From: Microvirga sp.
GTDB lineage: Bacteria > Pseudomonadota > Alphaproteobacteria > Rhizobiales > Beijerinckiaceae
Assembly: GCA_029266525.1 (NCBI GenBank)
Contig: JAQSWQ010000011.1
Coordinates: 1 to 62,242, forward strand
Direction: 5' to 3'
Length of the DNA stretch: 62,242 nt
Of the stretch, positions 1 to 10,540 are shown piece after piece. The notes beneath the pieces are model-generated. The model worked only from the letters and a program-made list of their open reading frames with translations, ran no database searches and had not been told where the DNA came from. A program made the position numbers and the translations under genes. Position 1 is the first letter of the stretch, and every line of letters starts with the position of its first letter.

Positions 1-383
1 CCGTCGCGGTCGATCAGCACCGTCGTGCGCTCGACGCCCATGTATTTGCGGCCGTACATGCTCTTCTCCGCCCACACTCCATAGGCCTCGAGCGCCTTCT
101 TTCCCTCATCCGCTGCAAGCGTCAGCTCCAGCCCGTACTTCAAGCGGAACTTGTCGTGGCTCTTGAGACTGTCCGGCGAAATGCCGATCACCTCCGTTTG
201 GGCGGCCGCGAACTCGTCCCGCAAGGCATCAAAATCCTGCGCCTCCAGCGTGCACCCGCTCGTGTCGTCCTTGGGGTAAAAATAGAGGACCGCCTTTCTA
301 CCTTTGAGCCCGGCGAGATTGATCGTGCCGCCGCCGGTGACCGGAATCGAGAAATCGGGGGCGCGGTCTCCAGGCTCAAGCAT
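1..383 (-). CDS. bcp: Thioredoxin-dependent peroxiredoxin, BCP/PrxQ type (partial, C-terminus off the left edge)
   Basis: The first 127 codons of a peroxiredoxin are present; the gene runs off the window. It starts MLEPGDRAPDF, and YFYPKDDTSGCTLEA carries the peroxidatic Cys in the PxxxTxxC context of the family. BCP/PrxQ enzymes reduce H2O2 and organic peroxides in the cytoplasm with electrons from thioredoxin. The position five residues after the peroxidatic Cys, where E. coli BCP has its resolving Cys, is Gln here, so this looks like a 1-Cys form. It is divergent from the AsmA-like gene across about 150 bp that probably holds both promoters. The family call is secure; the mechanism is inferred. 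Confidence 0.93.
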   Translation of the reverse strand, partial: MLEPGDRAPDFSIPVTGGGTINLAGLKGRKAVLYFYPKDDTSGCTLEAQDFDALRDEFAAAQTEVIGISPDSLKSHDKFRLKYGLELTLAADEGKKALEAYGVWAEKSMYGRKYMGVERTTVLIDRD

Positions 384-533
384 AATGCCTTCCTTTCGTC
401 GGAATTTCAGCGACTTAAGGACCTACGGACGGATTGTAGCGGAATCCCGGTCGCGTGCATGATGCCGCCGGGCTAAGGTTTCCCCAACCAGTTCGAGTCT
501 AATCCCGATGCGTACGTCCGGCACCGATCGCTG

Positions 534-3500
534 ATGAAGCATCTCACGAGCAGCATGCTGCGTCGAATGCAAGGCGGGCGCAGGAGCCGGCTTGGCCGTG
601 TCCTGCGGACGACGCTCTACGTCAAGCTCGGGGTCGCGCTGACACTCGGCATCGGGGCCGGGCTCCTCTACGTTCGGCTGAGCGCCGCACCGCTCACTTT
701 CGACGGGCTCTCCGAACGTGTCGCGGCGGCGATTGCCTCCCGGATCGGACCCGGCTGGACCGTCGCTCTCAAGAATTCCGCGCTCGCGCTCGAGGACGGT
801 TCCTTCGCGCTAAGAACCTCGGAACTCGAGATCCGCAATCCCGACGGCGTCGTGGTGGTGCGTTCGCCCGATGCGGTGGTAGGCGTCGACGGCGGGGCGC
901 TTCTGCGCTTGAGCCTTCAGCCACGCTTGATCGACTTCCGGGACCTCCAGGTCCGGGTGGCGGTGAACCGGGACGGTGCCCTTTCCTTCGTCGCCGCCGA
1001 AGGCAGCGACCCGCAGGCCATCACCGGCCCCTCGCCCTTTTCCGCACAGGTGGCCGCGTCAACCGAGCCGGGCGAGCGATCGGCGATCGCGCTCGCGGTC
1101 GGCACGATCTTCGACCTCGTCCTTGAGCCGAGCGGAGTTGTCGGCGCCCTCGACCGTGCCCGGGTGAGCAACGCTCGCCTGACATTCGTCGACGCTGCCG
1201 GACGCGATCGCGCAACATTCCGGGTCGTGAGCGGCGTCTTCGAACGCAGCGGGCCGGATAGCCGCCGCTTCGACGTCAACCTCGAGGGGCCGCAGGGGCG
1301 CTGGCGCCTCTACGGCGATCTCGAGGCGGGAAGCCGCACCCGTGGAGGAAAGGTTGCGGTCGAGAACCTTCCCGGCGCGGATCTCCTCCTGTTGTCCGGA
1401 CTCTCGACTGCCCCCCTAACCACCGACGTCAAGCTCTCGGGAGAAGCCGAGGCGATCATCTCCCAGGGACACCTGACGAGACTTGAGGCGGGGTTCAGGA
1501 CGAGTTCCGGCACGATCGTTATAGATGACAAGGACATGCCGCCGATCGAGATCGGCGCCGCCTCCGGGCAGGGTGCGTGGGACGAAACCGGCCGCAAGCT
1601 TTCGCTCGGCTCCCTCGCCTTCAAGGCCAGCGAGACCGACATCCGCCTCAAAGGCGAGGCGGCGGCCGTGCCAAGCCAGGGGTGGCGCCTGACTCTCTCG
1701 GGCACGGACGCAGTGGTCAGCGGTCCCGAGCCGGGCGACAGGCCATTCACCATCAGCACCATGGACGTCTCTGCACGAGTAGCCGAAGGCGTGCTCGCAC
1801 TGGAGCGCCTGGCGCTGCGCGGCCCGGCGCTTGACGTGATCATCGACGCCGCCTACGGCGCCCCCGACGACCCGAAGGCGCTGCGGGTCAATGGCTCGGC
1901 ACGCCAGACGGCCGTGCGCACAGCGCTGCGGTTGTGGCCGAACTCGGTCGTGCCGAAGGTTCGGAACCACCTGGTCGCCAATCTCCGCGGCGGCACCGCG
2001 GAGGTCCTCAACCTCGCGGTCACGCTATCCGGGCGCGAGCTGGCCGGCGCGCTGGCCGAGGAACCGGTCCCGGATGGCTCGGTCAAGGTAAGTTTCGAAA
2101 TCAAGGACGGCGCGCTGAACGTCGCCGATGGTCTACCGCCGCTGCTCGGCATCGTGGCCGAGGGCTCGGTGACGGGAACGACGGCCAATGTGCGGGTGCC
2201 GCAGGCGGTGGTTCAAATGCCTGACGGCCGGGTGCTCGCAGCCTCGGAGGGATCGTTCTCGATCTCCGACAACTGGGCGAAGCACTCGAAGGCGGCGATC
2301 GCGTTGCGGCTCGACGGCGGCGCCGACGCGCTCGGCGCATTTCTGAAGGCTCCGCTGCTGCAGGGCGCGGTTGGCGTCAATCTCGACCCCGACTCGATCA
2401 GAGGCCGCACCGACCTGCGGCTTGCACTGAGCCTACCTCTGACCAACGTCCCTAAGGTAGCGGACCTACCGCTCAGCATCTCGGGCTCAATCGGCAGCCT
2501 TACTGTCGACAAGGCCTTCGGGAAGGAGCGGCTCGACAACGCGAACCTCACCGTTCGCTACGCGAATGGCGGCGTCGCCATCAAAGGCGAGGGGCGGCTG
2601 TGGGGTGTGCCGGCGGCGATCGACATACGGCAGCCCAAGGCAGTACCCGGCGAGGCCCTCGTGAGCTTCACGCTCGACGACGCGGCTCGGGCCCGCAAGG
2701 GCATGACCTTCGGCTCGCAACTCACGGGACCGGTTCCGGTCAAGGTCGCGTTGCCGCTCGGTCCGGCTGCGAGGTCCGGCGCCAAGGTCGAGGTCGACCT
2801 TACCCGAGCCGTCGTCGACAATCTCGTGCCGGGTTGGATCAAGCCGACCGGGCGACCCGGGCGGCTGTCCTTCTTCGTCGCGGACGGCAGCTCGGATCTG
2901 CGTGATTTCGCGCTGGACAGCGGGCCGGTGCAGATGCGCGGCATCGTCAGTCTCTCGCCGGATGGACAGCTCGAACGCGCAGAGCTTTCCTCGTTCAAGC
3001 TCTCGCCCGGCGACGACATGCGCGCACTTCTCGAGCGCGCGGGACCAGCCTACAAGGTCACGGTCCGCGGCGCGGTGGCGGATGCCCGGCCCTTCATCCG
3101 CAGCCTTACTGCTCCGAGCAGCGGCTTGAGCAAGGAAGGCAAGGAGGTCAAAGAAGGCAAGGAGAGCCGCGATTTCGAGCTCGACATCGGCACGAATATT
3201 CTCGCCGGCTTCAACGACGAGGCGCTGACGGCCGCGAGCGTGAAGGCGAGCATCCGCAGCCGGGAGCTGAAGGCGCTCGAATTCCGCGGGAAGCTGCGCT
3301 CGGCCACGGTGTCGGCACAGCTTGCCCGCTTTGAGCGCGGCTCGCCGGTGTTGGTAGTCGAGACGCAGGACGCCGGCGCAACGCTGCGGTTCGTCGACCT
3401 CTACCGCCGCATGCGGGGCGGGTCCTTGACCTTGCAGGTTACAACCGGTGACGGTCCCCAGCGCGGACGCGTGACCGTCGACGAATTTACGTTGCGGGAC

Positions 3501-4001
3501 GAGCCGGCTCTCAAGCGCATCGCCTCGAGCCAGCCGCAGACCGGCGCCTCCGACGACCGCGGCAACATCATCGCGCGCCGCTTTGATACCAACGAGGTCG
3601 AGTTCGTGCGGCTGCAGGCTGATTTCGGGCGCAGCGCCAGCCGGCTCGAATTTCAGGACGCGGCGATCTGGGGAGCGCAAGTCGGCTTCAAGGCGAGCGG
3701 CTGGATCGACTACGGGCGAGACCGGGCGGACATCTCCGGCACGTTCGTCCCGGCCTATGGGCTCAACAATGCCGTTTCGCAGGTGCCGCTCTTCGGCCCT
3801 ATCTTGAGCGGCGGGCAGAACGAGGGGCTGTTCGCTGTCAATTTCCGGATCTCGGGACTTGCGAGCGCGCCGACTCTGACCGTCAACCCGCTCTCCGTCG
3901 TGGCCCCCGGCTTCCTGCGCAAGCTGTTCGGAACCGGGGCCGCGGCGACCAATGCGACGGGCGCGACGGGGATGCCGCCGCCGCGGATTTCCGATCGATG
4001 A
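534..4001 (+). CDS. Large AsmA/YhdP-like envelope protein (DUF3971/AsmA_2 type)
   Basis: This 1155 aa protein has one N-terminal membrane anchor (about residues 28-50, after a basic stretch) and a very long, beta-rich periplasmic region of repeated amphipathic strands. The C-terminal part, with IWGAQVGFKASGWIDYGRD and then GTFVPAYGLNN, resembles the AsmA_2 end of YhdP/TamB-like proteins. Relatives bridge the inner and outer membrane and help move phospholipid or maintain outer-membrane permeability; that role is inferred from the family. A charged low-complexity insert (KEGKEVKEGKE) lies near residue 865. It converges on tyrS with a 9 bp gap. The family is clear from architecture, but the exact subfamily (YhdP or another AsmA-like) is not proved. 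Confidence 0.8.
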   Translation: MKHLTSSMLRRMQGGRRSRLGRVLRTTLYVKLGVALTLGIGAGLLYVRLSAAPLTFDGLSERVAAAIASRIGPGWTVALKNSALALEDGSFALRTSELEIRNPDGVVVVRSPDAVVGVDGGALLRLSLQPRLIDFRDLQVRVAVNRDGALSFVAAEGSDPQAITGPSPFSAQVAASTEPGERSAIALAVGTIFDLVLEPSGVVGALDRARVSNARLTFVDAAGRDRATFRVVSGVFERSGPDSRRFDVNLEGPQGRWRLYGDLEAGSRTRGGKVAVENLPGADLLLLSGLSTAPLTTDVKLSGEAEAIISQGHLTRLEAGFRTSSGTIVIDDKDMPPIEIGAASGQGAWDETGRKLSLGSLAFKASETDIRLKGEAAAVPSQGWRLTLSGTDAVVSGPEPGDRPFTISTMDVSARVAEGVLALERLALRGPALDVIIDAAYGAPDDPKALRVNGSARQTAVRTALRLWPNSVVPKVRNHLVANLRGGTAEVLNLAVTLSGRELAGALAEEPVPDGSVKVSFEIKDGALNVADGLPPLLGIVAEGSVTGTTANVRVPQAVVQMPDGRVLAASEGSFSISDNWAKHSKAAIALRLDGGADALGAFLKAPLLQGAVGVNLDPDSIRGRTDLRLALSLPLTNVPKVADLPLSISGSIGSLTVDKAFGKERLDNANLTVRYANGGVAIKGEGRLWGVPAAIDIRQPKAVPGEALVSFTLDDAARARKGMTFGSQLTGPVPVKVALPLGPAARSGAKVEVDLTRAVVDNLVPGWIKPTGRPGRLSFFVADGSSDLRDFALDSGPVQMRGIVSLSPDGQLERAELSSFKLSPGDDMRALLERAGPAYKVTVRGAVADARPFIRSLTAPSSGLSKEGKEVKEGKESRDFELDIGTNILAGFNDEALTAASVKASIRSRELKALEFRGKLRSATVSAQLARFERGSPVLVVETQDAGATLRFVDLYRRMRGGSLTLQVTTGDGPQRGRVTVDEFTLRDEPALKRIASSQPQTGASDDRGNIIARRFDTNEVEFVRLQADFGRSASRLEFQDAAIWGAQVGFKASGWIDYGRDRADISGTFVPAYGLNNAVSQVPLFGPILSGGQNEGLFAVNFRISGLASAPTLTVNPLSVVAPGFLRKLFGTGAAATNATGATGMPPPRISDR

Positions 4002-4010
4002 ACGGCGGCC

Positions 4011-5270
4011 TCAGGCCGCTCGCAAGAGCACGTGGCGTTTGCGTCCGAAAGACAGCTTGATAACGCCCTCGGCCGTCAGATCGCTCGCGCGCAGCACCCC
4101 GCGCTCGTCGGTGACGGGTTGGTCGTTGACCCGCAAGCCGCCGCCCTTGACCTGCCGTCGCGCCTCGCTCGTGGAGGGAACAAGCTTGGCGTAATCGGGA
4201 CCGAAGGCGGTCAGCACCCCGAGCCCTGCTTCGAGCACCGAGCGCGGCACCTCGACGGTCGGCAGCGTTTCGGCCGCAAGGCCCTGTTCGAAGGTCTGCC
4301 GCGCAGTCTCGGCCGCCTTTTCCGCCGCTTCGCGGCCGTGTAGGAGGGCAGTGGCCTCGGTCGCGAGCACCTTCTTCGCTTCGTTGATCTCGGCGTCCCT
4401 TAGCGCCTCAAGCCTCACGATCTCGTCCATAGGTAGCGTGGTGAACAGCCGAAGGAACCGTGCGACGTCGCCGTCCTCGGTGTTGCGCCAGAACTGCCAG
4501 TACTCGTAGGGACTGACGAGGTCCGCGTTGAGCCAGACCGCGCCCGCTGCGGTCTTGCCCATCTTGGCTCCGGATGCCGTGGTGATCAGCGGGCAGGTGA
4601 GGGCGTAGAGCTGCTCGGTCCCGAGCCGCCGCCCGAGATCGATCCCGTTGATGATGTTGCCCCACTGGTCCGAGCCGCCCATCTGCAGGATGCAGCCATA
4701 GCGGCGGAAGAGCTCCACGAAATCGTAGGCCTGCAGGATCATGTAGTTGAACTCGATGAAGGACAGCTCCTGGTCCCGCTCGAGCCTGAGCCTCACCGAA
4801 TCCATCGACAGCATGCGGTTGACCGAGAAATGCCGGCCGACGTCGCGCAGGAACTCGATGTAGTTGAGCGCCGTCAGCCACTCGGCATTGTCCGCCATTA
4901 TGGCGGCGCTCGGCCCACCGCCGAAGGTAATAAAGCGGGAGAAGGTGCCCTTGATGCTCCCCTTATTGGCGTCGATCTGCTCGACGGTGAGGATGCGCCG
5001 GGTCTCGTCGCGGCCCGAAGGGTCCCCAACCCGGGTTGTGCCGCCGCCCATCAGCGTGATCGGCTTGCCCCCGCTCTGTTGAAGCCAATGCAGCATCATG
5101 ATCGAGAGGAGGTGCCCAATATGGAGCGACGGCGCGGTGCAGTCGTAGCCGACATAGGCAGTGAGGCGCCCCTCGCGCGCCGCCTTGTCGACACCTTCGG
5201 GGTCGGAGCATTGGTGGACGAAGCCGCGCTCGGTGAGGATGCGCAGAAAATCGGATTGCGGCGCGCTCAT
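4011..5270 (-). CDS. tyrS: Tyrosyl-tRNA synthetase
   Basis: This 419 aa class I aminoacyl-tRNA synthetase charges tRNA-Tyr in the cytoplasm. The HIGH signature is in [10 protein letters not shown], the KMSKS equivalent is KMGKT, and the tyrosine/tRNA core GGSDQWGNI is intact. The C-terminus ([11 protein letters not shown] through [13 protein letters not shown]) is the S4 RNA-binding domain. The reading frame is open 19 codons further upstream, but MSAPQSDFL is the expected TyrS N-terminus, so I start there. The gene is divergent from anmK with 82 bp between them, the same arrangement as in many alphaproteobacteria. Confidence 0.97.
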   Translation of the reverse strand: MSAPQSDFLRILTERGFVHQCSDPEGVDKAAREGRLTAYVGYDCTAPSLHIGHLLSIMMLHWLQQSGGKPITLMGGGTTRVGDPSGRDETRRILTVEQIDANKGSIKGTFSRFITFGGGPSAAIMADNAEWLTALNYIEFLRDVGRHFSVNRMLSMDSVRLRLERDQELSFIEFNYMILQAYDFVELFRRYGCILQMGGSDQWGNIINGIDLGRRLGTEQLYALTCPLITTASGAKMGKTAAGAVWLNADLVSPYEYWQFWRNTEDGDVARFLRLFTTLPMDEIVRLEALRDAEINEAKKVLATEATALLHGREAAEKAAETARQTFEQGLAAETLPTVEVPRSVLEAGLGVLTAFGPDYAKLVPSTSEARRQVKGGGLRVNDQPVTDERGVLRASDLTAEGVIKLSFGRKRHVLLRAA

Positions 5271-5352
5271 CGCGTCTGTCTTGGTCCCGCTTTGTGATGA
5301 TCGCCCGCCGTGTAACAGCTTCGGCAAACGATTTCACGAGGATTTCCGGCGA

Positions 5353-6453
5353 ATGGCGCTGACGCGAGCGATCGGCCTGATGAGCGGCACCTCCCTCGAT
5401 GGGGTCGACGTGGCGTTCATTGAGACGGACGGCGAACGCGGCGTGAAGCTAGGACCGACCGGCTACCGCGCCTACTCGGAGGCGGAGCGGGGAATGCTTC
5501 GCCGGGCTCTGGCCGACGCCGTGCGCGTCAGCGACCGCCGCGCCCGTCCGACCTCCCTCGCCGAGGCGGAGCGGCTGGTCACCGACGCTCATGCCGAAGC
5601 GGTCGAGATGTTCCTGCGCGAGCACGCCATCGGCGGCTCCGCGCAAGTCGTCGGTTTCCACGGCCAGACCGTCCTGCACCGGCCCGAGATGGAGCTGACC
5701 GTGCAGCTCGGCGACGGTCCCGCGCTCGCGCGGCGGCTCAATCTGCCGGTCGTCTACGACTTCCGCGCCGCCGACGTCGCTGAGGGCGGGCAGGGCGCGC
5801 CGCTCGTGCCGGTGTTCCACCGAGCCTTGGTTCATGCCACAGGCCAGGAGCCCCCGATCGCGATCCTCAACATCGGCGGGGTTGCGAACGTCACCTTCCT
5901 CGACACCGAGGACCAGCTCCTCGCCTTCGACACCGGCCCGGGCAACGCTCTCCTCGACGATTGGATGCGGGAGCGGGCTGGCCGATCCTTCGATGAGAAC
6001 GGCGCGCTCGCCGCGAGAGGCAAGCCGGACGAGACGCTGCTCGCTTGGCTCCTAGTGCACCCGTACTTCCAGAGAGAGCCGCCGAAATCGCTCGACCGGA
6101 ACTGGTTCTCGCACCGAATGGTGGCGCATCTTTCGCTCGAGGACGGCGCCGCAACGCTCTCGACCTTCACGGCCAAGGCGGTCGCACGGGCGCTGGAGTT
6201 CGCGAACAAGGAGCCGAAGCGCTGGATCGTCGGCGGGGGCGGGACGGAAAACCCCGAGCTGATGCGGCTCCTGCGCCAGGAGCTCAAAGCCGCGATCGTC
6301 ACAGCGGACGAGGTCGGCTGGTCTGCGTCCCATTTGGAGGCGCAGGCCTTCGCTTTTCTCGCGGTACGCAGCCTGCGGGGCCTTCCGATCACGTTCCCGA
6401 GCACCACAGGGGTTCGCGAGGCCATGACCGGTGGAGTAGTGGCAAGGCCTTAA
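5353..6453 (+). CDS. anmK: Anhydro-N-acetylmuramic acid kinase
   Basis: This 366 aa kinase converts 1,6-anhydro-MurNAc, released by lytic transglycosylases, to MurNAc-6-phosphate in cytoplasmic cell-wall recycling. The N-terminal IGLMSGTSLDGVD is the diagnostic phosphate-binding motif of AnmK, and NIGGVANVTFL, DTGPGNALLDDWM and IVGGGGTENPELM follow in the usual order of the ASKHA kinase fold. The frame is open further upstream, inside the tyrS start region, but homology begins at MALTRAIGLM, so that ATG is used. Its last 4 bases overlap the end of the convergent hydrolase gene. Confidence 0.96.
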   Translation: MALTRAIGLMSGTSLDGVDVAFIETDGERGVKLGPTGYRAYSEAERGMLRRALADAVRVSDRRARPTSLAEAERLVTDAHAEAVEMFLREHAIGGSAQVVGFHGQTVLHRPEMELTVQLGDGPALARRLNLPVVYDFRAADVAEGGQGAPLVPVFHRALVHATGQEPPIAILNIGGVANVTFLDTEDQLLAFDTGPGNALLDDWMRERAGRSFDENGALAARGKPDETLLAWLLVHPYFQREPPKSLDRNWFSHRMVAHLSLEDGAATLSTFTAKAVARALEFANKEPKRWIVGGGGTENPELMRLLRQELKAAIVTADEVGWSASHLEAQAFAFLAVRSLRGLPITFPSTTGVREAMTGGVVARP

Positions 6454-7142
6454 GCTGCCGCCTCCTTGCGCTTGCTGACGCGCTTCGGTGCGGGCTCCTT
6501 CGCTCCGCCGAGCCGGCGGTCGAGATAGGCATCGACGGTCGCCATCAGTTCTTCGACTCTGCCGTCGAAGAAGTGATTGGCGCCATCGACCATCTGGTGC
6601 TCGATCTGGATGCCTTTCTGGGTCTTCACCTTCTCGATCACGCTCATCACATCCTTCACGGGGGCGACCCGATCTTCGGAGCCGTGCACGAAGAGCCCGG
6701 AAGAAGGGCAGGGAGCGAGGAAGGTGAAGTCGAAGCGGTTAGCGGGGGCTGCGATCGAGATGAACCCTTCGACCTCGGGGCGGCGCATCAGGAGTTGCAT
6801 TCCTATCCACGCCCCGAAGGAGACGCCCGCGATCCAGCAGTTGCGCGCATCCGGGTTGACCGACTGGGCCCAATCGAGCGCGGCCGCAGCGTCCGAGAGT
6901 TCGCCCGCGCCGTGATCGAAGGAGCCCTGGCTCCTGCCTACGCCTCGAAAATTGAACCGCAGCGCTGCGAAGCCTCGGTTCACGAAGCCGTAGAACAGGT
7001 TGTAGACGATCTGGTTATTCATCGTGCCCCCGAATTGGGGGTGCGGGTGCAGCACGATGCCGATCGGGGCGCCACGCTGCTTCGCCGGCTGGTAGCGGCC
7101 TTCAATGCGGCCGGCGGGGCCGGTAAAGATGACCTCAGGCAT
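6450..7142 (-). CDS. Alpha/beta hydrolase, YcjY/dienelactone hydrolase-like
   Basis: This 230 aa cytoplasmic alpha/beta hydrolase has the nucleophile elbow GVSFGAWIG (GxSxG) and an early HPHPQFGGTMNN oxyanion segment. An Asp in FVHGSEDRVAPV and a His in DGANHFFDG complete a plausible Ser-Asp-His triad. It matches the short alpha/beta hydrolases found in nearly all Hyphomicrobiales; the substrate is unknown. The C-terminus is lysine-rich (APKRVSKRKEAAA). I start at MPEVIFTGPAG rather than the longer open frame because the extra upstream residues look non-conserved. It is divergent from the suf operon, and the Irr-type palindrome lies in that intergenic space. Confidence 0.85.
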   Translation of the reverse strand: MPEVIFTGPAGRIEGRYQPAKQRGAPIGIVLHPHPQFGGTMNNQIVYNLFYGFVNRGFAALRFNFRGVGRSQGSFDHGAGELSDAAAALDWAQSVNPDARNCWIAGVSFGAWIGMQLLMRRPEVEGFISIAAPANRFDFTFLAPCPSSGLFVHGSEDRVAPVKDVMSVIEKVKTQKGIQIEHQMVDGANHFFDGRVEELMATVDAYLDRRLGGAKEPAPKRVSKRKEAAA

Positions 7143-7229
7143 CTGACAACCTCTCACTGCGGTCCGCGGCTCGAGACGCGCAAGCTGGGCCCCGAGCTTG
7201 ACTCGACGCCCGATGCCGACCAAAACGGC

Positions 7230-7244
7230 TTAGAATCGTTCTAA
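7230..7244. promoter_or_regulatory. Putative ICE box (Irr-type iron control element) of the suf operon
   Basis: TTAGAATCGTTCTAA is a perfect 6+3+6 palindrome in an otherwise GC-rich 210 bp intergenic region. It matches the TTAGAA-N3-TTCTAA core of the rhizobial iron control element bound by Irr. It lies about 110 bp upstream of the first desulfurase gene and about 90 bp upstream of the divergent hydrolase start. TAGAAT inside the left arm could itself be a -10 hexamer, so binding could occlude RNA polymerase. The palindrome is observed; Irr as the regulator is an inference from the motif and from rhizobial suf operons. Confidence 0.7.
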
Positions 7245-7355
7245 AGAGCCGCGGATGGGGCGAAAGCCCGGGCACCGCCGCTTCGGGATGATGTGGTGCG
7301 GCCCGTTTAGCACGGCAACCGGGGTTCGGCGCAAGAATTGATTCGCTCGACAGTG

Positions 7356-8549
7356 ATGATGATCGGCGTGCGCAGCTATCTCGACCATAACGCGACGGCC
7401 CCGCTCCGGCCGGAAGTGGCAGAGGCGGTGGCGCGCGCGCTCGCGCTGCCGGGCAACGCGTCTTCGGTCCACGCCGAAGGGCGGGCGGCCCGGGCGGCGG
7501 TCGAGCGCGCGCGCGCAGAGGTCGCAATGCTCGTCGCGGCCGAGCCGAGGAACGTCGTCTTCACGAGCGGCGGCACCGAGGCCGCCAACACCGTTCTGAC
7601 GCCGTCGCTTCGCCGGGCGGGCGAGCACGAGCCGGTCTCGCTGCTGCTCGTCGGGGCGGCCGAGCATGCCTGCGTGCGCGATGGGCATCGCTTTCCGCGG
7701 GACCGGGTCGGGGAGGTGCCGGTCACGCCGGAGGGGACGGTGGACCTCCCCTGGCTCGCCGAACGGCTGGAGCGGCTGGACGGGTGCCGGCCTCTGGTCT
7801 CGATCCAGGCGGCGAACAACGAGACCGGCGTCATCCAGCCGGTTGCCGAGGCGGCTGCGCTGACCCATCGAAGGGGCGGGCTTCTGCACAGCGACGCGGT
7901 CCAGGCCGCAGGGAAAATACCCTGCGACATCAAGACGATCGGCGCGGATGTTATCACGCTTTCTGCACATAAGCTGGGCGGGCCGAAGGGCGTCGGCGCC
8001 CTCGTCCTGGCCTCCGACCGCATCGAGATCGCCGATCGGCTGATCCGCGGCGGCGGGCAGGAGCGGGGCTATCGGGCCGGCACCGAGAACGTCGCCGGCA
8101 TCGTGGGCTTCGGCGTTGCGGCCGCGCTTGCGGCCCGTGACGCATCCCGGGCCGGAGCCGGGCCGCAGGCCGGGCCGAACGCCGGAACGCTCCGCGACGC
8201 CGCCGAGGCGCGCCTGCGCGCGCTCGCGCCGGACGCGGTCGTGTTCGGGTCGGGAGCCGAGCGCCTGCCCAACACCTTGTCCTTCGCCATTCCCGGGATG
8301 CGGGCCGAGACGGCCCTGATCCGGTTCGACCTCGAAGGCGTTGCCGTCTCCTCCGGCTCGGCCTGCTCCTCGGGCAAGGTCAAGCGTTCTCATGTGCTCG
8401 ATGCCATGGGCGTCGCGCCGGCGTTGGCGGACGGCGCCATTCGCGTGAGCTTCGGGTGGAATTCGACGGAAGTGGACGTGGATCGCTTCATCGCGGCCTG
8501 CGAAAAGCTCGTGGCCACCCTATATGAGCGGAGGGCGGCGGTTGCCTGA
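7356..8549 (+). CDS. Cysteine desulfurase (NifS/IscS-like), first gene of the suf operon
   Basis: This 397 aa fold-type I PLP enzyme takes sulfur from cysteine for Fe-S assembly. YLDHNATAPLRPEV is the usual N-terminus, SAHKLGGPKGVGAL carries the PLP lysine, and SGSACSSGKVKRSHVL contains the catalytic Cys loop of the IscS/NifS class, so it differs from the SufS-type enzyme further down the operon. Two adjacent ATGs (7356 and 7359) follow a weak ribosome site; a TTG at 7338 is a less likely start. IscR, often found at this place, is absent. Two desulfurases in one suf operon is common in this order. Confidence 0.92.
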   Translation: MMIGVRSYLDHNATAPLRPEVAEAVARALALPGNASSVHAEGRAARAAVERARAEVAMLVAAEPRNVVFTSGGTEAANTVLTPSLRRAGEHEPVSLLLVGAAEHACVRDGHRFPRDRVGEVPVTPEGTVDLPWLAERLERLDGCRPLVSIQAANNETGVIQPVAEAAALTHRRGGLLHSDAVQAAGKIPCDIKTIGADVITLSAHKLGGPKGVGALVLASDRIEIADRLIRGGGQERGYRAGTENVAGIVGFGVAAALAARDASRAGAGPQAGPNAGTLRDAAEARLRALAPDAVVFGSGAERLPNTLSFAIPGMRAETALIRFDLEGVAVSSGSACSSGKVKRSHVLDAMGVAPALADGAIRVSFGWNSTEVDVDRFIAACEKLVATLYERRAAVA

Positions 8550-8619
8550 GCGGCCGCGCTTGCCCGTGGAAAAGTTTTCGTCGGCCCGCGGTCCTTGAAA
8601 CCGTGAGAAGGAGACGCTG

Positions 8620-10089
<1,470 letters not shown>

Positions 10090-10208
10090 CGGTCGTCCCG
10101 TGCGCGCCGCAGCGCGCAGCGGTGCGGCGCAGCCACGGGATCCACACGCCGGCGCCGTGGGTCCCGGCTCTCCGCTTCGCTCCGGCCGGGACGACCCGAC
10201 GTAAGGAA
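10090..10208. repeat. Intergenic palindromic repeat, copy 1
   Basis: This non-coding insert between sufB and the next gene begins with CGGTCGTCCCG and ends with CCGGCCGGGACGACC, so the ends are inverted complements able to fold into a long hairpin. The block GTCCCGGCTCTCCGCTTCGC is nearly the same in the insert at 14119-14218. It resembles the short dispersed palindromic repeats common in Hyphomicrobiales genomes. Its last bases carry AAGGAA, the ribosome site of the next gene. Confidence 0.75.
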
Positions 10209-10523
10209 ATGACGAACGTGGACAATAAGCAGGCCCTGCGCGCGGAGCTCTCCGCCTTGCTCTCCAGGCACCCTACGGCAGCGGAGCTGGAGGAGGTCGT
10301 GCCGCGCTATTGGCCTTCGCTCAGTGCCTTTCGCGAGAACGAGGATCTGATCCTCATGGAGGGAGTGCGGCGGCTGTTCGTGCGTCGGGTCGGGACGGAC
10401 CGGTTCCGCACCATCGACACCGCGGCCGCCAGCGGCTCGACGAACCTCCTCGACACCGAGGACGCGACGGAGCGCGACCTCGACGGCCTCATCGACGAAA
10501 TCACGGCCTTCGCGGCCGTCTGA
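10209..10523 (+). CDS. Conserved small protein between sufB and sufC, function unknown
   Basis: This is a 104 aa soluble protein (MTNVDNKQALRAELSALL onward) with a ribosome site GTAAGGAA directly before the ATG. It is mostly helical, acidic at the C-terminus (TEDATERDLDGLIDEI), has no membrane segment and no Cys, so it is not itself a cluster carrier. It contains RRLFVRRVGTDRFRTID in the middle. Its place inside the suf operon, 17 bp before sufC, suggests an accessory role in Fe-S assembly. I do not recognise a named family and claim no function. Confidence 0.8.
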   Translation: MTNVDNKQALRAELSALLSRHPTAAELEEVVPRYWPSLSAFRENEDLILMEGVRRLFVRRVGTDRFRTIDTAAASGSTNLLDTEDATERDLDGLIDEITAFAAV

Positions 10524-10540
10524 ACGCAAGGCAAGGAACG

